Positions 33,791 to 45,544 of a stretch of 64,000 nucleotides of DNA are shown one piece after another. Origin of the DNA: Pomphorhynchus laevis (taxonomy: Eukaryota > Acanthocephala > Palaeacanthocephala > Echinorhynchida > Pomphorhynchidae); contig WNNJ02003665.1 in NCBI GenBank assembly GCA_012934845.2, positions 62,001 to 126,000 on the forward strand. Reading direction: 5' to 3'. How positions within the stretch are numbered: the first letter of the stretch is position 1; each line of letters begins with the position of its first letter. A program made the translations under genes and the position numbers. The notes under the pieces are model-generated. The model saw only the letters and a program-made list of their open reading frames with translations. It was not told where the DNA came from and ran no database searches.

Positions 33791-36161
33791 CAGTTAGCTG
33801 ATTTGATTTCTAATATTTTTGATTTATCGAAATTGTTTTTATCGTTAAAGCAGATTGTTTTGCTGACTAGTTCGTTTTGAGACACACTTGTGCTAGTATT
33901 AAAATATTAACAAGGAATTTTGTAAACGAGTTCATGTTTTTGTAGCTTCGTTTCTTTCAAAACTGACTGATAACACGATACCTCCTATACGGTACAACAT
34001 TATTTTCTTCCTAATTTACTAGAGGATACTATCTACAATACGACGAGAACTTATCTTAATCTTCGACATGGTTTCGACGTGCAAGCCATCAAATTTATGT
34101 TTTATATTGTTCGAGCTTCCGACACTTTTGTAAATATGATTGTTGAGGAGCCTTATCTAGTAATTTTAACACATTAGCTGTCGAGTACAACTTATCTTGT
34201 TTGTTTTGAATAATTAGGATTTACTCTAAGATACCTAAGATGCCTATATATTGTATTTGGAAAATGTTTTCGATTTTTCAGTAGTGATGTTAAGCTATCT
34301 TTATCCCGTATGATTCAATATAGAAACGTTCCTTTTCACTGTCATGTCTAAAAAATGAATGCTCTATGGTTTTATAGATGATGGGCCATAGTTTTGCTTT
34401 TTTAACAGCATTGAGAATTATTTGCAAGTTCAACGTTCATGGCTAACAAAGAACATATAAAGCATTGATGTATATCTAACAAATTTTAAATTGTGGAAAT
34501 GGTTGGTATACCTTAATATTCCATCGGTACATTCATAAGTCAATCAGATTAATACAGAGTAATCGAATTGATCAATAGATCAATGAAATTGATGTACAGG
34601 ATACATCAATTGATCGTATTATTTACCTTCAAATTTAACGACTGACTTTGTCCATAATTTAATAATATTTTCATTAGTGTGCACGCGACCTTGGACTTCA
34701 CATGTTTCCTGGGGCTATTTCGATAGACGGCTGCATATGAACTTTTGTGATAAGCTTACCTCGAGTCATAACAAAATGATATTTTCGATTAACATTTTGT
34801 ATTTATTTGACAAAATGCGGGCTGTCTTTGTTGAACGAATATGTAATCGAATATGGTGCTAAATTTAATCGATCATTAATCAGTTTTGCTAGATCATGGC
34901 TAAAACAATAGAACTAGCAATAGTACTAGTGTGAATTTAAGCATTAAAAGTAAAAAACAGATTTATTTGTAAAGATCATACTTAATGAAATGTTATGTCG
35001 TAAAGTTGGTATAGAGTAGATAGTTTTCAAAATGTTTGTTTTCAATTTACCGGATAAGTCTTTTAGGAAACCTATCCGGATCTTCATGACATTTAACTTT
35101 GTATCAATAAAAATACGGCCACTTTCCACATAATCTGGGGTTTTGACCACCACTGGCGCTTTCTCTTGATTTATTCTGCAAACAGTTATGCTTTAATCTT
35201 TAGATTATTCATATAGGCATGGTTTTATATGGAACAAAATATGCTTTATACTTTCCTGACATAGTTGTCGAAAGATACGCAATCATTTGAGATTAAGCAA
35301 CTTATTAAAAACGTCCAAATGACATCTCTTTATAAAAAAATTTGCAGGTTTTCTTGTCACAAATTTCATTAGTTAAAAACCAACGATTTATGGAACTTCT
35401 AAGCGAAAGATGACGAAAGATATCTGTGTTGAGTTTCGCATTGCTATAAATAACCTCATGAGATATAAATTGTTTCTGGAATTTCTTTATGTACTGAATG
35501 CTTTGATTTTCAACTTCTAAATATGATTGACAGTGTTCATAAGTGGCTTACGAAAATCCTAAAAATTGCCTTCGAATGGAAGAAAATATTCAGAAAATAG
35601 GCCATTGACATTGCAGTAAAATTTTCCTGAATGCCGATCGTCAATTATCGGTCAAGAAGTACAGAAAGCTTGTAATAAAAAATTCAAATGCTTCAAAGAA
35701 TAAAGCTTTTACAGCTTTTAAGAAAGTAAATAAAGCATTTAAGAAAGTAAAACTCTTTATAAGGTTCAAATCGTAAAAGTTCTTCCGGCGAAAAATATCT
35801 AATATTTTAGACAATATCTGACAAAAAGACCGTATAATTAAATAATTTACATTTTATTGAGTACTAGATATCTCTTTTTAACGTCAAAAATTTTAATTAT
35901 TGAAGCGATTGAATTTTTACGAAACTGTCACCATTTAAACTAATTAAATTACGTTTGAAGTGAAGGAAATGTTCCTGCAAATTGACGGCATTGTAGTTAA
36001 TCTCACCAATAATATAAATAAAGGTTGCTAATAAAGTAAATCGTTTAAAATCGCTTTTAAAACGTGTAATAAAGTCAATAAGGATTTTTAATTATATGTC
36101 AATTCGTAATATACGATTTAATTGTGTGTTTTAAAATTTATATTTCTTTACTGAATTTTAG
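33791..36161 (+). other. Gene B intron without recognised elements
   Basis: About 2.4 kb of intron. The minus-strand frame 35153-34944 (V-V-K-T-P-D-Y-V-E-S-G…) and the plus-strand frame 34677-34862 have no family features. ttgatgtacaggatacatcaa near 34589 is a small palindrome. A region around 34320-35160 is slightly GC-richer and may be an old, unidentifiable insertion. Confidence 0.4.
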
Positions 36162-36206
36162 AGAAATCAAAGGCGGTTTTATACACGTTAATGAGAAAAT
36201 CCGGTT
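36162..36206 (+). CDS. Gene B micro-exon 2 (45 nt)
   Basis: Acceptor ctgaattttag, donor gtaagtaa, symmetric phase 2. It completes the Lys codon left by the signal exon and reads E-I-K-G-G-F-I-H-V-N-E-K-I-R. It is the shortest exon, not module-like, and forms the mature N-terminus after signal cleavage. Confidence 0.75.
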
Positions 36207-36294
36207 GTAAGTAAATAATGTTATTGTAAAATGTTTTCTAAAAAATTAAAATATGTAAAGAGAAATATCTATAAATATAACAACGCATTGTATC

Positions 36295-36870
36295 AGAATA
36301 AGAATTAGAGGTCATCAGGAGGAACTGCTATGCTATCAGGTTTTAATAAATCATTTTAATAATTTAATAGATACATATTTTAAACTGGGTTACTATAAAA
36401 ATAACATCAAGCTGAAAATAGTAAAATATATAAATCAACACAATAATATAAAGAATAAATTTAAACTCTTAAGTGGCAAATTTTTATGGATGGATAATAA
36501 ATAATATACTTTGTATTAGAATAAGATACTAGATAGTTTTATCAGAGGAAATACATCATTAGCATGTATTTGGCCCTGCTGCTGTGTTGGGTAGAGGAAC
36601 AGGGGCCGAAACCTGATAACATAGCAGTTCCCATTGATGACCTCTAATCCTTATTCTGATACATAGTTTGTTATCTATTTGTCAGTTCATAAAAATTGAT
36701 TTTTATTTTTAATTTCAGTTTATAATTCATCTTGATATAAATTATATAAAATCTTATAACAATTATTTATTAAATAATTTTTTATTATTTAACTATTTAA
36801 CGTTTATTTTGCATTATTTTTAATTTGCAATATAAAATACGTATGCTCAGTTAGCTTATTTAATCCTTCT
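36295..36870. mobile_element. PLE family 1 tail pieces (copy D), inverted then direct
   Basis: 36295-36346 is the tail segment on the minus strand (aagaattagaggtcatcagg…). Directly after it the + strand resumes in the RT end (aatcattttaataatttaat) and runs through the stop and full tail to about 36870. A short inverted piece joined to a direct one suggests twin priming or a template switch during insertion. Confidence 0.75.
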
Positions 36871-37588
36871 GAATATTATAAACCGACTTCTAATATCTTT
36901 CTTCAGAAAACTACAAACACAAAAATCGAGGTAATCCACTCCGTATTGAAAATGATCCAATTTTATTTATTCAAATAAAATCACAATAAAATCAATGCGT
37001 ATTTTGATTTGTTCAAAATATATCATTTTAATAACCGCACAAAAGGCAAGACTAACAAAATAGGTTTCAATTTGCTAATGCTCGGGGCAGAATGAAATTG
37101 TCATGTTCAATCGAGTATATCCAAACCCGATCTACAGCTCGATGGAACATATTTTGAAATTCTTCCAATTTTCAACTAATGCAGCACGAATGAAATGATA
37201 TTGAATAGCGCGTAAGAAGCAACAATGATGTTTCGTTCTCATGAATACGACACTAAATATAATGTTCACTATTTTTATGATTATTTATTAAGTCATTGTC
37301 AATTGTGCACTTTTCATCCCACTCAAAATATATTAAAGTTTGAATAAATTAGAAGTTTTTAAGTTTATATATTTGAATACATTAAAAAATTAATTTCATT
37401 AAAAGTTAAAATACAAGTTTGACAACTTGATTGTTTTATGTATTTTATAATATTTCGTTCTTTCTTTAAACTTTCAAGTTTGATAAAATGTCTTCATAAA
37501 ATTCTAAAAATGAAATGTGAGAAGAACAATTTTCTATTTTTATGAATTAAAATTACAGTCATTTATTAATCATAATTTAAATGTTTAG

Positions 37589-37651
37589 AATGCTTATTAA
37601 TAAAGTCATTGAGCCAAACTCAAAAGTCGTTTCTGATCCTGTCGACCAAAT
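37589..37651 (+). CDS. Gene B micro-exon 3 (63 nt)
   Basis: Acceptor aaatgtttag, donor gtaagtac, symmetric phase 2. It reads M-L-I-N-K-V-I-E-P-N-S-K-V-V-S-D-P-V-D-Q. The P-N-S-K-V position matches S-N-S-S-L of the module, so it is an early, diverged repeat. A dead copy of this exon lies about 330 bp downstream (37978-38030). Confidence 0.8.
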
Positions 37652-37977
37652 GTAAGTACCAGTGATTTTTAAATTTACTTTTGTGTAAACGTCTAGAAAA
37701 GTTTGTTTTGTTTTGTATTTTTCTATTTTTATTGTTGATCAATGAAAATGTGATTGTTGATCATGCATTCTTTATCAAAACATAACATCGCAGCAAGACA
37801 ACTTTATGTTATTTAATATTTAATTTTATATTAATTTTATTAATATAAAATAATATTTGTATAATATTTGTATAATTCAATAATTTAATAATTAGTTTAA
37901 CGAAGTTGATATAATATAAAAAGTATACGTTAATAAAAGTTTAACATTATTATGGGTGATAAGTCTTTATACGTATT

Positions 37978-38030
37978 GCGCCAAACTCAAATATATGTTA
38001 TGTCATTGATTCTGGCTACCAAATATAAAA
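37978..38030 (+). pseudogene. Dead duplicate of micro-exon 3
   Basis: gcgccaaactcaaatatatg… to …ctaccaaatataaaat aligns with the exon's gagccaaactcaaaag… to …cgaccaaat|gtaagt. The donor GT has become AT and the acceptor AG is displaced, so it cannot be spliced. The intron after both copies is also alike (ttgtgtaaacg/ttgtgtaaatg; later gatcatg…aacatcgcagcaa), showing that exon and intron were duplicated together. Confidence 0.65.
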
Positions 38031-38590
38031 TGATTTATAATTAATCATTATATTTGTGTAAATGCTTTGGACATGCTATTTTGTATTTGTTTCTATCTTT
38101 ATTATAATCATTCGTTAGTGTTTACGACGCTGCAGTTTATAGTGTGATTGCGGATCATGTATTTTTTAACCAAAAATGTACTTTTTGTACTTATATGTAC
38201 TTTTATACAACATCGCAGCAATATATTATCTTTTATGATAATATCTTTTATATTATCTTAATTTATAATATAAATTCATAATATTAACATTATATTATTA
38301 TAATGTTTTATTATAAATTATTTATAGTATAATGTGGAACTGTTTAAAGGGACAGCTTTAAGTTTTAAATGATTATTAATGATTGTGTCGAAATCAATGT
38401 ACTTAACGTTAGTTTGTAAAATTGAATAATTGATTTTTAATAATTCAATAATTTAATAATGTTTATAATGTTGTTGGAAAATGAAGAGTCTACATGAATA
38501 AAAATCAAATATTGTTGAGGATTATAAGTCTTTAATACATCATATATGTTTTTCTTATATTTATATAAAAATGGCAATTAAATTGTTTAG

Positions 38591-38656
38591 ATATCTCCTA
38601 TCCACTTGCTTTGAAACAAATTCTTCACTGAATATTACTGATCATTTAGATGACAT
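38591..38656 (+). CDS. Gene B micro-exon 4 (66 nt), module
   Basis: Acceptor ttaaattgtttag, donor gtaagttt. It reads Y-L-L-S-T-C-F-E-T-N-S-S-L-N-I-T-D. It has two N-glycosylation sequons (N-S-S, N-I-T) and the only cysteine among the modules. It matches the consensus at T, F, N-S-S-L and I. Confidence 0.88.
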
Positions 38657-38789
38657 GTAAGTTTTAATAGATGTTTTTTTTGAAATTGCCATTACATTTA
38701 TGTATTTTTTATTTAAATGTTATTCTTATCATTTGTAGTAAAATAAACGTTTCTTTTCTTATTCGTAATCATTGATGTTTGTTATGGCT

Positions 38790-38875
38790 CAATTTATGGT
38801 CTAGTTAAATGTTTTCATTAATCAAGCTGAACAGTCTGGCAAAGTAAATCATTATTTTTGTGTAAAGCGTTTTGG
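38790..38875 (+). pseudogene. Possible second exon relic
   Basis: After exon 4, atcattatttttgtgtaaagcgttttggatcac resembles the intron start following the 37978 relic (atcattatatttgtgtaaatgctttggacat). By position the preceding 60 bases (…gaacagtctggcaaa|gtaaat) would be the former exon. Sequence match in the exon part itself is poor, so this is tentative. Confidence 0.3.
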
Positions 38876-39997
38876 ATCACATTGTAATAAAAATCATGTT
38901 AGTAAAATTCTACACTTAATGCTTGTGAGCTCTCAGTTCATGTTTTTGTTGAAGTACCCAATTTTCTTATCTAAAATACATGATGGAAAATAAGTTTAAA
39001 TGTTAAATCGTTAAGATTATATTATAAAAATTATATAAACAATATAATAAACAATATATTATTATCGTTATATAAACATATATTATAAGGTTTATAATAT
39101 AAACATTATAATGTAATGTTAATAATGTTTAAATAATATAATACAATTATGTAATTACATAGTCAAAAAATATTTGAATATTTAGATTACGAGCGATTAA
39201 ATTCTTACTCTATCTATCGCTCATGAAGAAAGTTCACGCTGATAAAAGAAAGCAGTAGATCGGAACCGTCTGAAAGATGGTTCCGTCATCTTCCCTTATA
39301 TGGAAGATTACGAGATTGCCTGGAACAATCCCATCATAAATTAATATAAGTTAATGAATCAATTTAAGTGATAATATTTTTATAAAATTTTATAATAGTG
39401 TTTCATATGGTGGTAAGGTAAATGTTAAGGATTGAAGCATGGAGTAGTCTAACTTTCTTATATATCACATAACCTGCTTTAGAAATCTATTTAGAAAAGT
39501 GTTAAACCGGTAAGGAATCTATAAATTCGCAAGAATGTTTCGTTGAATCTTTCAACGACTAGCTAGATTCCTTATAGACCATCCAAGTATTACATCATGT
39601 TCAAACGTTTCTGTTCAGTGCCTGAGGGCTTAAGGTCTACTGAGTACTAACTTCGGAGTATGATGATGTAGGTGGTTAGATCGTGTTGCAACATGTTCTT
39701 GATGGGATTCGTACACTAGTTTGCAGACACATGTTTAAAATTAGAGTATAGAGCAGTATAACATCTTTACATTTCACATAATTTTATGTTATTTTTATAT
39801 TATTGGCTAAAATAATAATGATAAGAATTTTATGTTAAAAAATATTTTTTGCAAATGGGAAGTAGTTTTTATCTAATTCATTCATAAATAGCAATTTTGT
39901 ATATAAATAAACATTATAATATTATAATGTTTATAATATTAACACATCATTTATTATCCAATTCAACAATTATCCATTTAACAATTTTGTTTTTTAG

Positions 39998-40063
39998 ATA
40001 TCTAGTCAATACTAAAATACAATCAAACTCTTCATTGATACTATCAAGTAATGTTTCAGTGTT
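39998..40063 (+). CDS. Gene B micro-exon 5 (66 nt), module
   Basis: Acceptor ttgttttttag, donor gtaagtgc. It reads Y-L-V-N-T-K-I-Q-S-N-S-S-L-I-L-S-S-N-V-S. The N-T pair, S-N-S-S-L core and sequons (N-S-S, N-V-S) follow the consensus. It shares its first residues (Y-L) and the atatct start with exon 4, suggesting these two are sister duplicates. Confidence 0.88.
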
Positions 40064-40849
40064 GTAAGTGCCTGTAAATTTTAAATAAAGCATCACTTTT
40101 GTGCAAAGTTGATTACATCATATTCTAATCAAAGTCATTATATGAGGAATTTCATGCATTATTGCATGTGACTGCTCAACTCAATTCCCTCTTTTTTACT
40201 TGATTAAGGAAATAATCGATGTTCCTCCTCTCGATTCAAAAAATTAGATCCTTCAAATGTTTTCGATCTGGATAGATTAAAGTGATTCAGAATCTACCCA
40301 AGTGAAATGAGTTGTTGCTTTATCAGAAAGGCAAATGGCGTAGCCTACCGTTTACCGAAAAATCGATTTAAACAATTTATTTGCATTTGTTCAGTTGCAC
40401 GAAATGTCAAATTTAAATATTTTGGCCAAATAATTCTTAGACTGTAATTTACAATCGATTCTAGCGTAGCTTTGATATGATTTATACATGGAACTGGAAG
40501 ACAGTCATTTTTTTTGAGAATATGAAAGAGCACCGATTAGTTTAATCTACTTGAATTTAAAATGCTTTTCTAACGATTTATTAGAATGTCATCACGGTAC
40601 CTAAGATCTTTTGAACGAGAGAACCTATTATGACTACGAAACTTGATGACTTATGTCTTGTCAATGTCAACAATCATTTTAAATTCGTAATAATTACATA
40701 AAGCGTTTGAGCCTATTTGAATTTTCAATATTTAATCCGACACTTTTAAATGATCATCCGTCTTCACGGATGGATTCTATAAACTTTAAGATCCTCTGTA
40801 AGCAGAAAGGTCACATATAAACAACGAAAATAGCGATAACAATAGCGAG

Positions 40850-40877
40850 TCGGGATACTTCTCTTAAAGTATCCCGA
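40850..40877. repeat. 11-bp perfect hairpin
   Basis: TCGGGATACTT and its exact complement AAGTATCCCGA enclose a six-base loop. It is GC-richer than its surroundings; role unknown. Confidence 0.7.
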
Positions 40878-41269
40878 TTTATTCCGTAATCGGGTTTACA
40901 TCGTAAAAAACTTGTACTTAAAAGCAACAACTTCACTAAATGAGAATTATAAAATTATAAAATTAATACTAAGAAAATTATTATAGATAATGGAATTATT
41001 ATAAATTATATATTATAGATAAAGAATGAAAGTTGGTAAAAATTACATATGCAAGACTAGATTACTCTTTTGTACAAACATGACATTAAAGAATTTACAT
41101 TTACAAATTCTTAAAAATTAAGAATTTTATACCCGAAAGAATTCAAATGTTATGATAAACAACTAAATTAAAGAATTACACACTGCACTGTGTGATTACA
41201 GTGTGATCATTCATCATTTCAATTATGGTGCTGTAATTAATGAGTGATAATCGAGGTCTTCCAGTTTTG

Positions 41270-41617
41270 TCAAAATAATATAAACACGGAAGTGCAAAAG
41301 AATCTCATCGTAAAGTTCAAGCTCACTCGGTTTACTTTGTTTAATGCCTTGAATAAATTAACGAATAATCCATTGGCATTGCCACAATTAAGCTTTGGGA
41401 TAAGTTCACAATTTAATAATAAAGCCACTGTAACGATGTCTTTATTATTTTGTGGAAAACGTAATCTTTTGGAACTTTTGAATTTAATAGGATCAGTAAG
41501 TACATAGTTAACCATAACTAAATCAACACTATCGGCCTCTACTAGTTTATTATAAGGTAATCCACAGTACCGACTAACAATGGAATCATGTGTGTACGCA
41601 TAATAAATCATCCACAC
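41270..41617 (-). other. Unidentified 115-codon frame
   Basis: The longest non-element frame in the region. It reads Y-C-G-L-P-Y-N-K-L-V-E-A-D-S-V-D-L-V-M-V and later L-L-L-N-C-E-L-I-P-K-L. The start ATG falls inside the foldback element, so the visible N-terminus is not original. With the 42040-42318 frame on the same strand it may be one broken gene or virus/element-derived sequence. No family recognised. Confidence 0.25.
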
Positions 41618-41785
41618 GAAAAAATGTCTTTTTATATAAATGTTACAACGTTTCAGTCATACACAGTGATCCAAAATAAAGTACTTTTGAAACAAGTACC
41701 ATATTGAAAAGGGTCACTGTATATGACCGAAACGTTGTAACATTTTTATAAAAAGACATTTTCTCGTGTGGATAATTTATTTTGC
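41598..41785. mobile_element. ~188-bp foldback (MITE-like) element
   Basis: Left arm about 41598-41673 (…atccacacgaaaaaatgtc…gttacaacgtttcagtcatacacagtgat) and right arm about 41711-41785 are inverted repeats with roughly 85-90 percent match by eye. The loop is short, and there is no coding capacity. It separates the two unidentified minus-strand frames. Confidence 0.75.
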
Positions 41786-42039
41786 CTAAGTGTAGGATTA
41801 GATGGCAAACGAATGTAGTTTTAACAGAAACAAGGGAATGCTAGTTTTCTGTAATAACAAGAAGTCCGAGAAATTATATTATCAATTTTAAATGAACGGC
41901 AATGACACTATTACAATGTGATAGTGTCACCTTGATGACAAAATGAATATTTATTAATAATATTTATAAATGTATAATTTGATTGACAGTAAATATTAAA
42001 ATTCTCGCAGACCAGATCGCTACTCATGAGGTCGAAATT

Positions 42040-42318
42040 CTAAAAGTTTACAAACAGACGAGAAAAAAACAACAAATCATATTCAGAAAACTCAGTATTA
42101 ACATTTAGAGAAGAAGGGACAGTTTTAGCATTAAATTCTTTAATTTTTCTTTTCAAACCAAATTGTTTACTTCTGAATTCGTAAGTGACACCCACGACCA
42201 TGACTAAGACCGGTTTATCATAAACGGTATCTATTAATAGTGTAGAACCAATGTGACTGAGATAACTTTTAGACCTTATGCAACGTATACAATTTAAATC
42301 GTCAGCATCGACTAACAT
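42040..42318 (-). other. Unidentified 92-codon frame
   Basis: Starts M-L-V-D-A-D-D-L-N-C-I-R-C and contains S-T-L-L-I-D-T-V-Y-D-K-P-V-L-V-M-V-V-G-V, a beta-strand-like hydrophobic stretch. Codon composition is more balanced than the flanks. Not recognised. It is possibly the upstream part of the same broken sequence as 41270-41617. Confidence 0.25.
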
Positions 42319-42909
42319 GCTAATATTATCTCGGTTTCATGGATACGCATTGCGTAATTTTCTAATCATTCGCTATGTGCGACAACTTCAGACACACCTA
42401 AAGTATTTATTTACATACTAACTACTTTTATACTTACATTTGTATAAATTTATTACTCATAGATGGATTGACGAGGCTCGATTTGAACCGTTCTCGTTAC
42501 TGAATATTTTTGGTAATGCCAAGCACATGTATGTATGATAATTTTAAATGTAATATTGTTTGCTTTTATGTAAAACCTATTTTATGTTTTAATCAGCATT
42601 ATCATTTCTTCTGTATGTAACATTAGAATATAAAAATAACTCAATATTTTTGCCGACGATTTCATAAACCTTATTTTCTAGCATTAGGATATTTTTTAAT
42701 AATGTTATCGATTATGCCGTTGATTCGTACATTTTGATGGTTTTGTCAGCTCGTGTATCTTAATTGTAACTAAGCAAGTATTCAACGTGCTTTCGTTGAA
42801 TTGCCCACTTACTTTAACCAAACTAGCAGTGTTGTTAATAAATAAAAAAAATTATACCATTTTTTTATATATTATTTTTTGAACGCTTAATGCGTATTCT
42901 TTATTTTAG

Positions 42910-42975
42910 ACAGTTTAATAATACAATGTTCTACCCTAAATCTTCATTGGTTATTAATGCTGTTGTCTTAAATAT
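42910..42975 (+). CDS. Gene B micro-exon 6 (66 nt), module
   Basis: Acceptor ttctttattttag, donor gtaagttt. It reads Q-F-N-N-T-M-F-Y-P-K-S-S-L-V-I-N-A. It is a full consensus match at F, N-T, F, S-S-L and I; the central sequon is lost (K-S-S), but N-N-T is present earlier in the module. Confidence 0.9.
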
Positions 42976-43300
42976 GTAAGTTTAATTATCCAATTATTTT
43001 ATAAAAAGATATTTTTATTTTGTTTCTTAGAAATATGTTTTCTGCCTTAATTATTATTCTTCAGTATTTGTGATGAGGTAATTAACATCACCAGATATGT
43101 TTATAGACATATTTTTTTGTTCATTTTTATATTATTATGTTAATGGACATACATTATTTTTATATGTTTATATTTATTTATTTTATTTTTGTATTTTTAT
43201 TTATATTAATTATTTATGCTAATTTAAAATAAAGAAAGATATGACTTGTAGAATAAACAGCTGTGTTTGTGAATTATCTCGATATGACGTTTTATTTAGT

Positions 43301-43480
43301 GCTATTTACAGGAATGTAAATTTTTAATTTTTAAATTTAGTACTAAATTTTAAATCTACCATTTCTAAAATGTATGTTTATGAGCAATGATGATGGTTAC
43401 AATTGCTAAATGATGCTAATTAATACATTTTATAACTCTTTAAAATTTATGTATTTCCTCTTCTACTATTATAGGAAATA
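43301..43480 (+). pseudogene. Relic of a module exon and its following intron
   Basis: atttacaggaat|gtaaat… followed by …ttaaatctaccatttctaaaatgtatgtttatgagc… and aattgctaaatgatgctaattaatac is a decayed copy of the end of exon 44053 and its intron (tttacaggaat|gtaagt…; ttaaatctattatttctaaaatgtgtgttcataag; attgttaaatgatgctaagtattac). The exon body is truncated to about 16 nt and is out of phase, so it cannot contribute. Confidence 0.65.
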
Positions 43481-44052
43481 TATCTTTTAGTAAAATAATT
43501 ATTACATTTTATATCTCTAATTTCTAATTTCTGATTAAATCTTTACACTTAATCTTTAGCAGTTCAAAGAAATATATTACATTTCTATTTATAAATAATT
43601 TCAGTAATAGTAGTTTGAACAAAAACAACATATGATGATACAGATATTATTTTGTACAATTTAAAAATACCAAACTTACATAATGTTTTAAAAAACAAAC
43701 CAAAATGCTATATTAAAGAGACTTTAATAAATTTATTGTATATAAATAAATTATTGTATATAAATAAATTATTGTATACGTCAGTCTCACAAAATTCATT
43801 ATAATAACACCGTTGTTTTATCGAAAGAAACAAATATTATTTTATAGAATAATACTAGAAGCGTATTACATTCATAAAAGCCGTAATAATAAAGCAGATA
43901 ATACTTGAATATTTTGTAACGATGTTGTAAATAGTTTTGCCTTATTTTTTGTCTTGTCTTATTGTTCTCTTGTCTTATTTTAATGCTAATTTCTTTCGTA
44001 TCACAAACAACATTATTTCGTTCTCGTAAAAATAATAATTTGCAATATTTAG

Positions 44053-44118
44053 AATGATGTACAATACTATCTTTGAATCAAACCATTCACTTTTTTTCGA
44101 TAGTAACTTTACAGGAAT
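44053..44118 (+). CDS. Gene B micro-exon 7 (66 nt), module
   Basis: Acceptor tgcaatatttag, donor gtaagtagca. It reads M-M-Y-N-T-I-F-E-S-N-H-S-L-F-F-D-S-N-F-T-G. N-T, F, S-N-x-S-L are conserved, with sequons N-H-S and N-F-T. Its DNA and both flanks resemble exon 52416 (upstream ttcgttctcgt…atatttag; downstream gtaagtagcactga), so the two are duplicates. Confidence 0.9.
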
Positions 44119-44319
44119 GTAAGTAGCACTGATCTTTAAATCTATTATTTCTAAAATGTGTGTTCATAAGTAAAAATGATCTATATAATTGTTAAATGAT
44201 GCTAAGTATTACATTTCATATCTCTTTAAATTTTTAATTTCTTATGGAATCTTTACAATTCAAACTGTTTGTCGTGTCAATGTATTAAATCGAGTATACT
44301 TTAACATTAAAAAATTTCA

Positions 44320-45275
44320 TATTAATAAAGCACATTATATACTAAAAATGTCGTTTGGCAGCATGAACTAAGTCAAGGGGATTGTGAAAATTCTTCCAGA
44401 TTTGTTCTCACTATAAATATTTGAATTCTATTTTGAAATAATAATCAGAACTGTTTTGATGTTGTTATCGTCGTTGTATATCTACCGTCGTTGTTATTGT
44501 TTTACTTATTTACGCTTGCTCGAATGGGTACAAGCGTAAAGCTACTACGCGATATGTGCCCATACCAACGTCGTCTGGCCGGTTGCATCTTATCGCTAAT
44601 TGGTGTGATATTCATAATCTGCCTTATATTTTATTTTTTTGATGATGTCAAGGTGGAAGATGCCCAGTGTCCATCACAGCATTTGCATTTCCATTGCATG
44701 CATGGTCAGTTCTGCAATGTTGCAGATCGGCGTTCAATCCCATATAGTGCCACTGTGTGCACAACGGTGTTATATACTTCGGATTTGAGTCGGTCGGATT
44801 TGCGACGATAATGCATCACATTCGTCACATTTCGTCATGGATTTTGAAGTATATTGTGAAAATGCTTTCGGCTTATTCTCGAAAATATTTTGACATCCTA
44901 CTGTGTTCTCAATTTATGAGATCAAATATCAGACGAAAACACAATTTTGCTTTGGTTTGAATCAACTGATATTCAAGGCTGATATGAAAGTTTATTTAGC
45001 CTATGAAATTACCAAAGCAGTTTCAACAAAGGGCATCGTGAATATACGACTGCATATCAATCAGAATACGAAAGTAATTTTTTATTTTACCAAGGTTGTG
45101 CACAGATAGCATACTTGTCTTGACGTTTTTTAAACTGCACATAGGTTTCGTCTAACTTTTTTGTTTATTTTTTTTCATTTTTATGGATGATAAAAAGCAC
45201 ATTATATGAAATGATATTAAATGCTGTTCGACAGCTTGAATTTGTCAATTGGATTGTGAAAATTCTTTCAAATAA
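44320..45275. repeat. Intron duplicate bracketing a GC-richer insertion
   Basis: 44320-44395 (aaagcacattatatactaaaaatg…ggggattgtgaaaattcttcc) recurs at about 45190-45270 (aaaagcacattatatgaaatgat…ttggattgtgaaaattctttc). About 800 bp of unrelated, GC-richer DNA lies between them. Confidence 0.6.
44491..45109 (+). pseudogene. Unidentified membrane-anchored protein remnant
   Basis: 44491-44811 encodes a short cytosolic part (M-C-P-Y-Q-R-R), one strong transmembrane helix (A-G-C-I-L-S-L-I-G-V-I-F-I-I-C-L-I-F-Y-F) and a Cys/His-containing stem (C-P-S-Q-H-L-H-F-H-C-M-H-G-Q-F-C). This is the layout of a type II membrane protein, such as many Golgi enzymes. Overlapping frames in the other two registers continue to 45109, which suggests frameshifts in a former longer gene. 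Higher GC than the host intron. Family not recognised; a processed pseudogene is possible. Confidence 0.35.
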
Positions 45276-45544
45276 ACTTTCCGACATCATACCTTAATTG
45301 TCAATGTGGACAATAAATGTGTTGATAATAAATGACAACCAAAATTGCATGGTATACAGATGGACATTTATTCCAAATATCTTTAAATAGTCAACATTTA
45401 TTTTTTCATTGATCTATACAAATTAATATTCGAAATTTCAAATGTATTTGTTTTTATGGTATTGTTATTTTACGTCAATTCAGTTAACATAATTTATTAA
45501 TGTTGTATATACCATTACTAAATTTACGTACGATTTCATAGCCA

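Larger units (their letters stand above)
40064..42909 (+). other. Gene B intron: spacer, hairpin, foldback element, unknown minus-strand frames
   Basis: Besides the features listed separately, no exon is supported. The intron begins with the same type of sequence as earlier introns (…aaagcatcacttttgtgcaaagttgatt), in line with unit duplication. The minus-strand frame 40533-40345 has no recognised domain. Confidence 0.45.
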
